From: Rhizophagus prolifer
Taxonomy: Eukaryota > Glomeromycota > Glomeromycetes > Glomerales > Glomeraceae
Length of the DNA: 64,000 bases
Assembly: GCA_019425655.1 (NCBI GenBank)
Contig: NQWY01033760.1
Coordinates: 62,001 to 126,000 of the forward strand
Reading direction: 5' to 3'
Below are positions 55,040 through 63,851 of this stretch, in pieces. The notes below the pieces were generated by a model. That model was not told the DNA's origin. It worked only from the letters and a program-made list of their open reading frames with translations, and ran no database searches. The position numbers and the translations under genes are program-made. Numbering within the stretch: the stretch's first letter is position 1; every line of letters starts with the position of its first letter.

Positions 55040-58000
55040 TTAAAAAGTTACATCAATACCGGTTAAGAAAAATCTGCTTCGCGGAAAAGCCGCATAATCT
55101 ACCCCTGGTGTAAGCGTGCTTTTTCTTGTACTCACTTCGGGATCATAGCCAGAGTAACCTGTGATCGTGAATACATTATTGGCTGTTGCATACAATCTGA
55201 AATTGGTTATACCAAGCATTTTAAGAGAATCTTTTGGTAAAGAATAGCCTATTGTTATGTTATTAAGTCTTAGAAAAGAACCGTCTTCTATTGCATAAGA
55301 ATGCAGAAAATAGTTACCGCCGGTTGGTGTCCACATTGTAGTATTAGCATTAAGAGCCGCCAACTCCGTAGGATCTGTAACTTTCACACCATCTGCATTG
55401 AACCACTTCCAACGATTTGCCATTTCTGCTAACATGTTCTGGTCTGTATATTGGTACTTGGTTGTAAATTCAATTTTATTAGCATTATACACTTTATTCC
55501 CGACAGAGAAATTGAAGAATAAACTCATGTCAAAATTTTTGTAACGGAATGTCTGATTAAATCCTCCATAAAATTTAGGTTGGGCATTCCCAAGATCAGT
55601 CTGGTCTTTTGTATCAATTACCCCGTCACCATTCAAATCTCTTAATTTCAAATCTCCCGGCTGAGGCGCTTTGTTTCCTAAAGCAACAGAGCTTGAACTC
55701 GGAATTCCGTCTTTCAGCTTATAAGTACGGTTAGTTGCATTGTAATCAAAGTCGCTTAGCTCATATCTGCCTTCCGTAACATACCCATAAAATGTTCCCA
55801 CAGGTGCACCTATCTGAACTTTGAAGTCAAATAAGTTATTAACCCATCCTGATGGCTGAAGATAATAATCTGTTCCGGACTGTGTTAAAGACCCTAAACT
55901 TTTTATGACATTTTTGTTAGCTGCGATGTTGAAATCAGTTTTCCAGGTAAAGTTTTCATTACCAACGATAATAGCTCCCAAACTGAATTCGATACCTTTA
56001 TTTTGAGTTTTTCCGGAATTTTGATATTGATACTCATATCCGGAAGTTTGAGGAATTTTAGCTAATAATAATAAATCTTTAGTGTCCGTGATATATCCGT
56101 CAAGTGCTCCATAGACTCTTTTATTAAACAATGTAAAATCTATACCCACATTCTGAGAAACGGTTGCTTCCCACTTGATGTTAGGGCTAGCCATAATGTT
56201 TCCTGGAGCTGCTCCTGTAATCACACCTATACCACCTGTATAACCATAGGCACTTGATGGCGTGTAGAAAGTATCAAACAAGAAAGACGCAATTCTGTCA
56301 TTTCCAGATTGTCCATAGCCTACACGAAGTTTAAGGTCATTTACAATTTTAGAATCTTTTAGAAAATTTTCCTCTCCAATTTTCCAGGCCAAAGAAGCTG
56401 AAGGAAAATTGGCCCATCTGTTAGAAAGTCCTAAGGTGTTGGAACCATCCCTTCTAATGGATACTGTGGCAATGTACTTGTTGTTATAGATATAATTGGC
56501 TCTTGCAAAGAATGAAGCCAGTCTCATTGGAGGCTGAGCTGCTGCAATAGGAGCTTCCTGAACCATTCCCATAGGCGGCATTGCAAGGACAATATTTGCA
56601 AAAGCCTGAGTTGCTGATAAAGAAGTCGGCAACCATCTGATTGTCATGTCCGTCTTTTCGCCGTCTGTTTGTACAATTTCCTGCCCAAGCAATAGATCTA
56701 ATTTGCTTTTACCAAATTTCTTTTTATAAGCAAGCGTATTACTGTTTGTTATTCTTCTGCTTTGAGTACTTGTTAGCTGAACCACAGACATATCAGAATT
56801 GATCCTTGACAGATAAGTGGATGGTCCGGAAAACTGCTTGATATCCTGATCATTCTGGACATAACCAATGGTACTTTTGAATGTTAAATCCTTAAAAATA
56901 TTATACGTAATAACTCCATTCAGGAATAAGTTATTAACATCATTATATTTTATTTCGTTATTGGCAAGCAAAACCGGGTTAACAAGGTTGGTAGTTGCAT
57001 AATCATCTGTATCGAACTCATCAGAACCGGCACCTAAGCTAATACCGTTCTCAAATGGCTTATAACGGATAACATTTCTAAGCCTGTTGGTTGTCTGGGT
57101 TCCTGACGAGGATGTTCCTGCTCCCAGAATCGAAGTCCTGCTGTATCTTGCGGTCAATCCTACTTTCAGTTTCTTACTGATATCAAAATCATATTTGAAA
57201 TTGGCCATACTTCTTTTGTAGCCGGAATTAAGCATAATCCCGTCTTCTTCCACATGATTCAATGCCAATGTAAATGCCGAATTGGAATTCCCTCCGGAGA
57301 TGTTGATATTATGAGTATAATTGAATGCCTCTTTTCCAAAAACTTCATCCTGCCAGTTTTTGGTCTTGATAGTTCTATATTTATCAATTCCCACATCTAT
57401 CAACTGCCCATTATCATCATAAGTCGGATTATAATTGCCATAAAGTTGTATAAACTTATCGATCTGATCCTGGTAACCATCTTTGTTACGAAGTTCATAC
57501 TGGTACTGGACAAAATCATAAGGACTCATCACATCCAGAGTTTTTGCAATTGTTCTAACACCTGTATAACCATTATAGTTAATGGTGGTTTTAGCATTTT
57601 TTCTACCGCTTTTTGTTGTGATCAGAACTACTCCATTTGCTCCTCTTGCACCATAAATTGAAGTTGAAGACGCATCCTTAAGAACCTCTATAGATTCAAT
57701 TTCTTTTGGAGAGATTAGGGATAAGGCATTATCCATCTGGATTCCGTCCACTATATAAAGCGGCGCATTATCCTGAGTGATAGACGTGCCACCTCTGACT
57801 TTAATTTCAGGATCAGATCCTGGCGAACCTTCGCCAAAAGTTACCTGTACACCAGCCATTCTGCCCTGGATAGCTTCTGCCGCACTATTTACAGGCATAT
57901 CAGCCAATTGTTCTCCTTTTACGGAAGCGATGGAATTGGTCACATCTTTTTTAGACACAGTTGTATATCCCACCAAAACCACTTCATCAATCGCCTTCTC

Positions 58001-58330
58001 CTTATTACTATCAAATTTTGCTAATGAAACATTAATAACAGTTCTACCGTTGACTTCCACTTCCTGCTCTTCAAAACCTTTGGACCGAATCACAAGTGTT
58101 GCGGTTTTTGGAACGTTCAATTCATATTTTCCGGATTTATCTGTCATTGTAGAGAATTTGGAATTCCTTACAGAGATCTCGACATTTGACAAAGGCTTCT
58201 TTTGATCAGACGTGATAGTTCCGGAAATTTTAATTAATTCTTGAGCTAATCCAAATGCCGGCAGTAAAAAGACCGATGCAATAGTCGTCTTTACAAAAGC
58301 ACTTTGAATACCTAATTTTAAACCACTCAT
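55040..58330 (-). CDS. SusC/RagA-family TonB-dependent transporter
   Basis: 1096 residues. An N-terminal signal is followed by a carboxypeptidase-regulatory-like domain (IKISGTITSDQKKPLSNVEI) and the TonB box/plug region (VLVGYTTVSKKDVTNSIASV, AEAIQGRMAGVQVTFGEGSP, PLYIVDGIQM, VLKDASSTSIYGARGANGVV). A 22-strand barrel ends RSRFFLTGIDVTF, with the terminal Phe typical of BamA-assembled proteins. It imports pectic oligosaccharides across the outer membrane with TonB energy. It is the first gene of the long minus-strand cluster, with a perfect LacI-type palindrome 71 bp upstream of its start. Confidence 0.96.
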   Translation of the reverse strand: MSGLKLGIQSAFVKTTIASVFLLPAFGLAQELIKISGTITSDQKKPLSNVEISVRNSKFSTMTDKSGKYELNVPKTATLVIRSKGFEEQEVEVNGRTVINVSLAKFDSNKEKAIDEVVLVGYTTVSKKDVTNSIASVKGEQLADMPVNSAAEAIQGRMAGVQVTFGEGSPGSDPEIKVRGGTSITQDNAPLYIVDGIQMDNALSLISPKEIESIEVLKDASSTSIYGARGANGVVLITTKSGRKNAKTTINYNGYTGVRTIAKTLDVMSPYDFVQYQYELRNKDGYQDQIDKFIQLYGNYNPTYDDNGQLIDVGIDKYRTIKTKNWQDEVFGKEAFNYTHNINISGGNSNSAFTLALNHVEEDGIMLNSGYKRSMANFKYDFDISKKLKVGLTARYSRTSILGAGTSSSGTQTTNRLRNVIRYKPFENGISLGAGSDEFDTDDYATTNLVNPVLLANNEIKYNDVNNLFLNGVITYNIFKDLTFKSTIGYVQNDQDIKQFSGPSTYLSRINSDMSVVQLTSTQSRRITNSNTLAYKKKFGKSKLDLLLGQEIVQTDGEKTDMTIRWLPTSLSATQAFANIVLAMPPMGMVQEAPIAAAQPPMRLASFFARANYIYNNKYIATVSIRRDGSNTLGLSNRWANFPSASLAWKIGEENFLKDSKIVNDLKLRVGYGQSGNDRIASFLFDTFYTPSSAYGYTGGIGVITGAAPGNIMASPNIKWEATVSQNVGIDFTLFNKRVYGALDGYITDTKDLLLLAKIPQTSGYEYQYQNSGKTQNKGIEFSLGAIIVGNENFTWKTDFNIAANKNVIKSLGSLTQSGTDYYLQPSGWVNNLFDFKVQIGAPVGTFYGYVTEGRYELSDFDYNATNRTYKLKDGIPSSSSVALGNKAPQPGDLKLRDLNGDGVIDTKDQTDLGNAQPKFYGGFNQTFRYKNFDMSLFFNFSVGNKVYNANKIEFTTKYQYTDQNMLAEMANRWKWFNADGVKVTDPTELAALNANTTMWTPTGGNYFLHSYAIEDGSFLRLNNITIGYSLPKDSLKMLGITNFRLYATANNVFTITGYSGYDPEVSTRKSTLTPGVDYAAFPRSRFFLTGIDVTF

Positions 58331-58400
58331 AGATATTTTTTAGTTTTTATAAATTTTAGCAATTATTTACTTAAAATAGTTGGAAATTCCACAATAAAAA

Positions 58401-58414
58401 TGCAATCGATTGCA
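58401..58414. promoter_or_regulatory. LacI-type operator, perfect palindrome (TGCAATCGATTGCA), upstream of susC
   Basis: The only perfectly symmetric member of the six sites. It lies at the susC end of the 734-bp divergent gap (58331-59064). The middle of the gap is very AT-rich with long A/T runs and no gene I can see. Confidence 0.85.
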
Positions 58415-59014
58415 CTTTAAATTTGAAACTTTTCTTAACTCGACTAAACTAAGATTATTTTTCAATTGACAAATAAAAAAAATCATTTTTTTATTAATAT
58501 TAATTTAACATAATGAATTATCATTAACAACAAACAACATTAAATTATTGATTTATAATAAATTATGACAAAATTAAATTTTAGATATAAAACGATCCAT
58601 CATAGAAATTAACTTTTATTTAACACTCAGTTTGATTAATTTAAGACCATAAAATAGAGTTTTGTGCAATTTTATTTAACCAAAATTTAACTTAATGGAC
58701 TTAATTTTACAAAAAATCCCTTTTTTTCATCTTAAAATCAAAAATGAGTTAAAATCTGAGTCAGTGTTTTACAAAACCTAAAACAAAAGCATAAATATTT
58801 ATTTATCAAATACTTAATAATTATTTTATTCTGAAAAATAGTTTTTAGCAAGAAAAGCAACAAATGACAAATTTTTGCATTAAATTAGTTTTACTGTGCA
58901 AAATTAAGCATCCAAAACACTACCTTATGAGCTTAAAAAATTCAATTATTCATTAATAAACATCTGACTATTAAACCAGAAATTATTTTCTGTGCCAAAA
59001 AGAGCAGTTTTTAA

Positions 59015-59028
59015 TGCAATCGATTACA
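59015..59028. promoter_or_regulatory. LacI-type operator (TGCAATCGATTACA) upstream of kduI
   Basis: It lies 36 bp before the kduI ATG at 59065, the same spacing as the proximal sites of the two small T9SS genes. A repressor here would block promoter use or early elongation. Confidence 0.85.
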
Positions 59029-59064
59029 CAAATTAGTTTTAGTTCACATTTATATAATAAAGAA

Positions 59065-59901
59065 ATGACAACTTCAGAATTCAGATACGCTCATCATCCG
59101 GATGATGCAAAAAAATACACAACAGAAGATCTTAGAAGAGAATTCCTGATCAACAATTTATTTCAGGAAGGTCAAATCAAATTAGTCTATACCATGTATG
59201 ATAGATTAATTGTTGGAGGAGCTATGCCTACTGATAAAGTTTTAAAGTTTGAAACAATTGATGAACTAAAAGCTGAAAACTTTCTAGATAGAAGAGAAAT
59301 CGGCATCATCAATGTTGGTGGGAAAGGAAAAGTGACTGTTGACGGAACCGCTTACGAACTTAATAATAAGGAAGCCTTATATATAGGAAAAGGAAACAAA
59401 GAAGTTATTTTCGAAAACATAGACGGAAATCAAGCATATTTCTACATCAATTCTGCACCAGCTCATCAGTCTTATCCAACAAAGAAAATTACAAAGAATG
59501 AAGCTGAAATCGTAGAATTAGGCGAAACCAAATATGCAAACAGAAGAACCATTAACAAATTATTGGTAAACAGCGTTTTGGAAACTTGCCAACTTCAAAT
59601 GGGAATGACCGAATTGCACGAAGGAAGCGTTTGGAACACAATTCCTTCTCATACACACACCAGAAGAATGGAAGCTTACTTCTATTTTGATTTGAAAGAA
59701 GGGCAAACGATTTCACATTTTATGGGTCAGCCTCAGGAGACAAGGCATATTTTTCTGAAAAATCATGATGCTGTAATCTCTCCGGAATGGTCAATCCATT
59801 CAGGCGTTGGAACTTCCAATTATACCTTTATCTGGGGAATGGCAGGAGAAAATATGGATTATGGAGATATGGATGCTGTAAAAACTGACGAATTAAAGTA
59901 A
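59065..59901 (+). CDS. kduI: 5-dehydro-4-deoxy-D-glucuronate isomerase KduI
   Basis: 278 residues, exactly the size of E. coli KduI. It starts MTTSEFRYAHHPDDAKKYTT. An ATG at 59014 would read through the LacI-type operator, so I reject it. The cupin metal site is PSHTHTRRMEAYFYFD with a later His in PEWSIHSGVGTSNYTFIWG. MYDRLIVGGAMPTDK is a strong family signature. It isomerises DKI to 2,5-diketo-3-deoxygluconate, the step after KdgF, and heads the plus-strand catabolic run. Confidence 0.96.
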   Translation: MTTSEFRYAHHPDDAKKYTTEDLRREFLINNLFQEGQIKLVYTMYDRLIVGGAMPTDKVLKFETIDELKAENFLDRREIGIINVGGKGKVTVDGTAYELNNKEALYIGKGNKEVIFENIDGNQAYFYINSAPAHQSYPTKKITKNEAEIVELGETKYANRRTINKLLVNSVLETCQLQMGMTELHEGSVWNTIPSHTHTRRMEAYFYFDLKEGQTISHFMGQPQETRHIFLKNHDAVISPEWSIHSGVGTSNYTFIWGMAGENMDYGDMDAVKTDELK

Positions 59902-59904
59902 AAA

Positions 59905-60690
59905 ATGAAAAATTTATTTGACTTAACTGGAAAAGTAGCATTAGTAACTGGAGGAACACACGGTTTAGGCTTGGCAATGGCAGAAGGTTTGGCTTCGGCT
60001 GGAGCAGAATTGGTCGTAACCAGCACTACTCCATCCAAATTGGAAGAAGCAATTACTTATTACCAGTCAAAAGGATATAAAGCAACAGGCTATATTTTTG
60101 ATGTGACCGATGAGAAAATTGCCGCTGAAAAAGTGGCAGAAATCGAAGTTAATCACAAGCAAATCGATATCCTTATTAATAATGCCGGTATCATCAAAAG
60201 AATCCCGGCTCTGGAAATGGAAGTTTCCGATTTCCGAAAAGTGATTGATGTAGATTTGACGGGACCTTTCATTATGTCTCAGTTAGTCGCCAAAAATATG
60301 ATCACCAGAAAATCAGGTAAAATCATCAACATTTGTTCTATGATGAGCGAATTGGGTCGTGACAATGTTGTGGCTTACGCTTCTGCAAAAGGAGGATTGA
60401 AAATGCTGACTAAAAACCTGGCAACAGAATGGGCAAAACACAACATCCAGGTTAACGGAATCGGTCCCGGATATTTTGCAACGTCTCAGACAGAACCAAT
60501 CAGAGTTGACGGAAATCCTTTCAACGAGTTCATCATTAGTAGAACACCGGAAGGCCGTTGGGGTAATCCCGAAGATTTGGCTGGAACAGCAATATTTTTA
60601 GCATCCGAAGCAAGTCAGTTTATCAACGGACAAATCATCTATGTTGATGGCGGAATCCTGGCAACCATCGGAAAACCTTCAAACGAATAA
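59905..60690 (+). CDS. kduD: 2-dehydro-3-deoxy-D-gluconate 5-dehydrogenase (SDR family)
   Basis: 261-residue short-chain dehydrogenase. NLFDLTGKVALVTGGTHGLG carries the NAD(P) motif. NNAGIIKR and the catalytic SMMSELGRDNVVAYASAKGG (Ser, Tyr, Lys) follow. The C-terminal ASQFINGQIIYVDGGILATI is typical. Context 3 bp after kduI points to KduD (reducing 2,5-diketo-3-deoxygluconate to KDG) and not gluconate 5-dehydrogenase, which is a close homologue. Confidence 0.93.
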   Translation: MKNLFDLTGKVALVTGGTHGLGLAMAEGLASAGAELVVTSTTPSKLEEAITYYQSKGYKATGYIFDVTDEKIAAEKVAEIEVNHKQIDILINNAGIIKRIPALEMEVSDFRKVIDVDLTGPFIMSQLVAKNMITRKSGKIINICSMMSELGRDNVVAYASAKGGLKMLTKNLATEWAKHNIQVNGIGPGYFATSQTEPIRVDGNPFNEFIISRTPEGRWGNPEDLAGTAIFLASEASQFINGQIIYVDGGILATIGKPSNE

Positions 60691-60726
60691 AGTCTTTCAT
60701 CTATCAGTCTATTATCTATTAGTCTT

Positions 60727-62136
60727 ATGAACACACTTACAAAACCATTTATCACAGATACATTTCTATTAAAGAACAAATTCGCTGAAGAGTTGTATTT
60801 CAGATTTGCTGAAAACCAACCGATTATTGATTATCATAACCATTTGCCTCCGAAAGAGATTGCCGAAAACCGTCAGTTTGAGAACATTACTCAGGTTTGG
60901 ATTGGTGGCGACCATTACAAATGGAGAGCGATGAGAACAATGGGCGTTAACGAAAAATTCATCACCGGAGACGCTTCTGACAAAGAAAAATTCGCAGCTT
61001 GGGCAAAAACAGTTCCGAATACATTGAGAAATCCGCTGTTCCATTGGACACATTTGGAACTAGCCAGATATTTCGATGTTTATGATTTGTTAAGCGAAAA
61101 AAATGCGGACGAAGTTTACGAAAATGTATCAGCTCAACTTCAAACACCTGAGAAATCTGTCCGTGGATTGTTGAAAATGAGAAATGTGGAAACGGTTTGT
61201 ACCACAGAAGACCCGATTGACACTTTGGAATATCATCAAACCATCAAACAAAATAACATCGGAATCACGGTGAGTACGGCTTTCCGCCCTGATAAAGCGA
61301 TTTTAATTGACAACGAAGATTATAATACTTACATTGATAAATTAGGCGAATCCGCAGGCATCGAAATCCAATCTTACAAGGATGTACAGGATGCGCTGCT
61401 CAAAAGGATTGAATACTTTCACGCCAACGGATGCAGATTGTGTGACCACGGATTGAATAACATTTCTTTTGAAACGTTCACAGATTCGGAAATCAACTCG
61501 ATTTTTGAAACTAAAAGAAAAGGAGAAACCTTAACACCACATCAGATTGAGCAGCTCAAAACAGCAATTTTGTTGTTTTTGGGTGAGACTTACCATTCAT
61601 TTGGCTGGGTTCAGCAATATCACTTGGGTGCATTGAGAAACAATAATGCAAGAATGTTGAAAGTTCTTGGACCAGACACAGGTTGGGATTCCATCGGCGA
61701 TTTTAGTCAGGCTGCGAACCTTTCGAGATTCCTAAACACATTGGATTCCAAAGATAAATTGACTAAAACGATTATTTACAATTTAAACCCTGCCGATAAT
61801 GAGATTATGGCAACAATGATTGGGAATTTCAACGATGGTTCTGTGAAAGGAAAAGTGCAATTCGGTTCAGGTTGGTGGTTTTTGGACCAAAAAGACGGAA
61901 TGGAAAAACAAATGAACGCCCTTTCCAATATGGGACTCATCAGCACATTTGTTGGGATGCTGACCGATTCCAGAAGTTTCCTTTCGTTCCCAAGACACGA
62001 GTATTTTAGACGTGTATTGTGTAATTTGTTAGGAAACGAAATCGAGTCTGGCGAACTTCCTGAGGATTTGGATTTGGTAGGAAAAGTTGTGGCAGATATT
62101 TGCTATTTTAACGCTAAAGAATATTTCAACTTTTAA
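60727..62136 (+). CDS. uxaC: Glucuronate/galacturonate isomerase UxaC
   Basis: 469 residues of the amidohydrolase-fold uronate isomerase family. Signatures are QPIIDYHNHLPPKEIAENRQ (metal HxH), WIGGDHYKWRAMRTMGVNE, HWTHLELARYF, ETVCTTEDPIDTLEYH, GCRLCDHGLN and LTDSRSFLSFPRHEYFRRV. It converts D-galacturonate to D-tagaturonate, so the strain can also use saturated galacturonate released by GH28. The partner enzymes UxaB and UxaA are not in the window and may lie past the right edge. Confidence 0.96.
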   Translation: MNTLTKPFITDTFLLKNKFAEELYFRFAENQPIIDYHNHLPPKEIAENRQFENITQVWIGGDHYKWRAMRTMGVNEKFITGDASDKEKFAAWAKTVPNTLRNPLFHWTHLELARYFDVYDLLSEKNADEVYENVSAQLQTPEKSVRGLLKMRNVETVCTTEDPIDTLEYHQTIKQNNIGITVSTAFRPDKAILIDNEDYNTYIDKLGESAGIEIQSYKDVQDALLKRIEYFHANGCRLCDHGLNNISFETFTDSEINSIFETKRKGETLTPHQIEQLKTAILLFLGETYHSFGWVQQYHLGALRNNNARMLKVLGPDTGWDSIGDFSQAANLSRFLNTLDSKDKLTKTIIYNLNPADNEIMATMIGNFNDGSVKGKVQFGSGWWFLDQKDGMEKQMNALSNMGLISTFVGMLTDSRSFLSFPRHEYFRRVLCNLLGNEIESGELPEDLDLVGKVVADICYFNAKEYFNF

Positions 62137-62141
62137 TATTG

Positions 62142-62170
62142 TCATCCTGAGGCTCTCGAAGGATTTCAGA
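62142..62170 (+). repeat. Short hairpin repeat (GTCATCCTGAGG type)
   Basis: GTCATCCTGAGGCTCTCGAA followed by GGATTTCAG. The stem pairs ATCCT with AGGAT. It is related in style to the R2 hairpins and sits directly after uxaC. Confidence 0.55.
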
Positions 62171-62177
62171 ATAATTA

Positions 62178-62243
62178 GGGCAGCTTAATCCGCCTGTAGT
62201 TTATCCTGAGCTTGTCGAAGGGCTCCCGCTCAAGTCGGGCTGC
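62178..62243 (-). repeat. Dispersed palindromic repeat family R1, copy D (inverted)
   Basis: On the minus strand it reads GCAGCCCGACTTGAGCGGGA ... GGCGGATTAAGCTGCCC, the same arms as copies A-C. The centre is replaced by a CTTCGACAAGCTCAGGATAA segment. It lies between uxaC and kdgF. Confidence 0.8.
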
Positions 62244-62360
62244 GAGTGATTCAACAGATAAAAAGCTTATTTAAGCGAAGCGGCTTTGCGACCATAAAAG
62301 CATTGAATTAAATAAAAAATCTTTGCGGACTTTGCGTTCAAAAAAGAATTAGAATAAAAA

Positions 62361-62708
62361 ATGGAAACAAAACAAACATCCAAAATATATTACAAATCCG
62401 ATTCAACCGAATGGGAAAAAATAGATGAATACATCGACCGCCAAATTGTAGGCTACGATGAATCTGTAATGATGGTAAATGTCCGTTTCAAAAAAGGCGG
62501 AATTGGATACAAACACAAACATCCTCACATCCAAGTGACTTACGTTGCAGAAGGAAAATTTGAAGTCAACATCGGAGAAGATATTTCAATTTTGAAAAAA
62601 GGCGATTCGTTCTTCGTTCCTTCCAATGTTCTTCACGGCGTCGAATGTCTGGAAGACGGAATTTTGGTAGATGTTTTCAGTCCATTTAGAGAAGATTTTA
62701 TAAAGTAA
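62361..62708 (+). CDS. kdgF: KdgF-like cupin (unsaturated galacturonate ring-opening protein)
   Basis: 115-residue single-domain cupin. Metal motif 1 is GGIGYKHKHPHIQVTYVAEG and motif 2 is KGDSFFVPSNVLHGVECLED. KdgF catalyses opening of 4,5-unsaturated galacturonate to the linear ketone DKI, speeding what is otherwise a slow spontaneous step. Its place between uxaC and kdgK, with GH105 and KduI in the locus, makes this assignment strong. Confidence 0.93.
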   Translation: METKQTSKIYYKSDSTEWEKIDEYIDRQIVGYDESVMMVNVRFKKGGIGYKHKHPHIQVTYVAEGKFEVNIGEDISILKKGDSFFVPSNVLHGVECLEDGILVDVFSPFREDFIK

Positions 62709-62746
62709 AAACTGAAACCTTCAAGGTTTAGAAAAAATAAAAATTA

Positions 62747-63751
62747 ATGAGCAAAGTTGTAACCTTTGGCGAAGTGTTGATGAGATTGTCTCCGTCCGAC
62801 AGCAAAATGTTGAGACAAAGCCGCGAAATGGAATTCTTTTTCGGGGGAACAGAAATGAATGTCGGTGCGTCTTTGGCAATTATGGGATGCGAAACAAGAC
62901 AAATCACAAACGTTTCCGATTGTTTCATCGGGGATTCTGCCATTGCAACAATGAAAAGTTACGGAATTGACACACAATTCGTCAATAGAACAGAACATCC
63001 GATTGGTTTATACTTCCTGGAAGTTGGTTCAGCAATGCGCGCCAGCAGAATTTCGTACAACAGATTAAATGGGTCTTTTGCGAACATCAAACCTGAACAA
63101 GTAGATTGGGAAAAAGCTCTGGAAGGTGCTGGGTATTTCCACTGGACAGGCATTTCTCCCGGAATTTCGGAAGGTGCTTACGAAACTTTGAAGCAAGGTT
63201 TACAATTAGCTTACTCAAAAGGAATCGAAATCACGGCTGACCCTGCGTATCGTTCCAATCTTTGGAAATACGGAAAAGAAGGATTCACAGTTCTTAAAGA
63301 ACTCATCTCCTACTCTACGATTTTCATCGGTGGTGTGAACGAAATCAATGAAATCTTAGGGACATCTTTCGGATATGATAAAGACAGTTTTATTAAAGCT
63401 GCTGAGACATTAATGAAAGAAATTCCTTCTATCAAAAAAGTGTTTGACAAAACAAGAATTGGAGTTACTGCGAGTAATCAGGCAACTCAAGGAAGAGCTT
63501 TGGTTAACGGACAATATTTCGAAACCGAAAGCCTGGAAGTGAATCCCGTTGTGGACAGAATCGGAACCGGAGATGCATTTGCGGCAGGTTTGATCTATGG
63601 TTTAATTCACTTCGACGATGAAAAAGCATTGAAGTTTGCCAATGCAGCTTGCGCCATCAAACATACCATTTTGGGTGATGTAAATCTGAGTAGCGTTAAT
63701 GATATTCTGGAAGTAATGAATGGCAATTTAGGAGGAAGAATTAAAAGATAG
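62747..63751 (+). CDS. kdgK: 2-dehydro-3-deoxygluconokinase KdgK
   Basis: 334-residue PfkB-family kinase. MSKVVTFGEVLMRLSPSDSK is followed by the KDG-kinase substrate loop FFFGGTEMNVGASLAIMG. RASRISYNRLNGSFANI follows, and the C-terminal signature is VDRIGTGDAFAAGLIYGL with the catalytic Asp. It phosphorylates KDG to KDPG, consumed by the aldolase gene that follows. It belongs to the same plus-strand run as kdgF. Confidence 0.95.
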   Translation: MSKVVTFGEVLMRLSPSDSKMLRQSREMEFFFGGTEMNVGASLAIMGCETRQITNVSDCFIGDSAIATMKSYGIDTQFVNRTEHPIGLYFLEVGSAMRASRISYNRLNGSFANIKPEQVDWEKALEGAGYFHWTGISPGISEGAYETLKQGLQLAYSKGIEITADPAYRSNLWKYGKEGFTVLKELISYSTIFIGGVNEINEILGTSFGYDKDSFIKAAETLMKEIPSIKKVFDKTRIGVTASNQATQGRALVNGQYFETESLEVNPVVDRIGTGDAFAAGLIYGLIHFDDEKALKFANAACAIKHTILGDVNLSSVNDILEVMNGNLGGRIKR

Positions 63752-63760
63752 TGATTAAAT

Positions 63761-63828
63761 TCTCTCGCAGATTAAGCAAATTGGGCAAATTTTTAATTAT
63801 CTGCTAAATCAGAACAATCTGCGAGAGA
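63761..63828. repeat. Inverted repeat between kdgK and eda
   Basis: Perfect 13-bp arms, TCTCTCGCAGATT (63761-63773) and AATCTGCGAGAGA (63816-63828), with a 42-nt loop. It has no T run suited to a terminator for kdgK. It could be a mobile palindromic repeat or an mRNA-processing hairpin. Confidence 0.7.
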
Positions 63829-63851
63829 TAAAAAAAATAAAAGTCAAAAAA

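Noticed and set aside
57254-58205. Plus-strand open frames of 135 and 142 codons inside susC
   Set aside because: Antisense shadows of the SusC plug region with no recognisable domains.
59014-59064. Upstream ATG for kduI
   Set aside because: It would translate through the LacI-type operator and add 17 residues absent from KduI; ATG 59065 gives the standard 278 residues.
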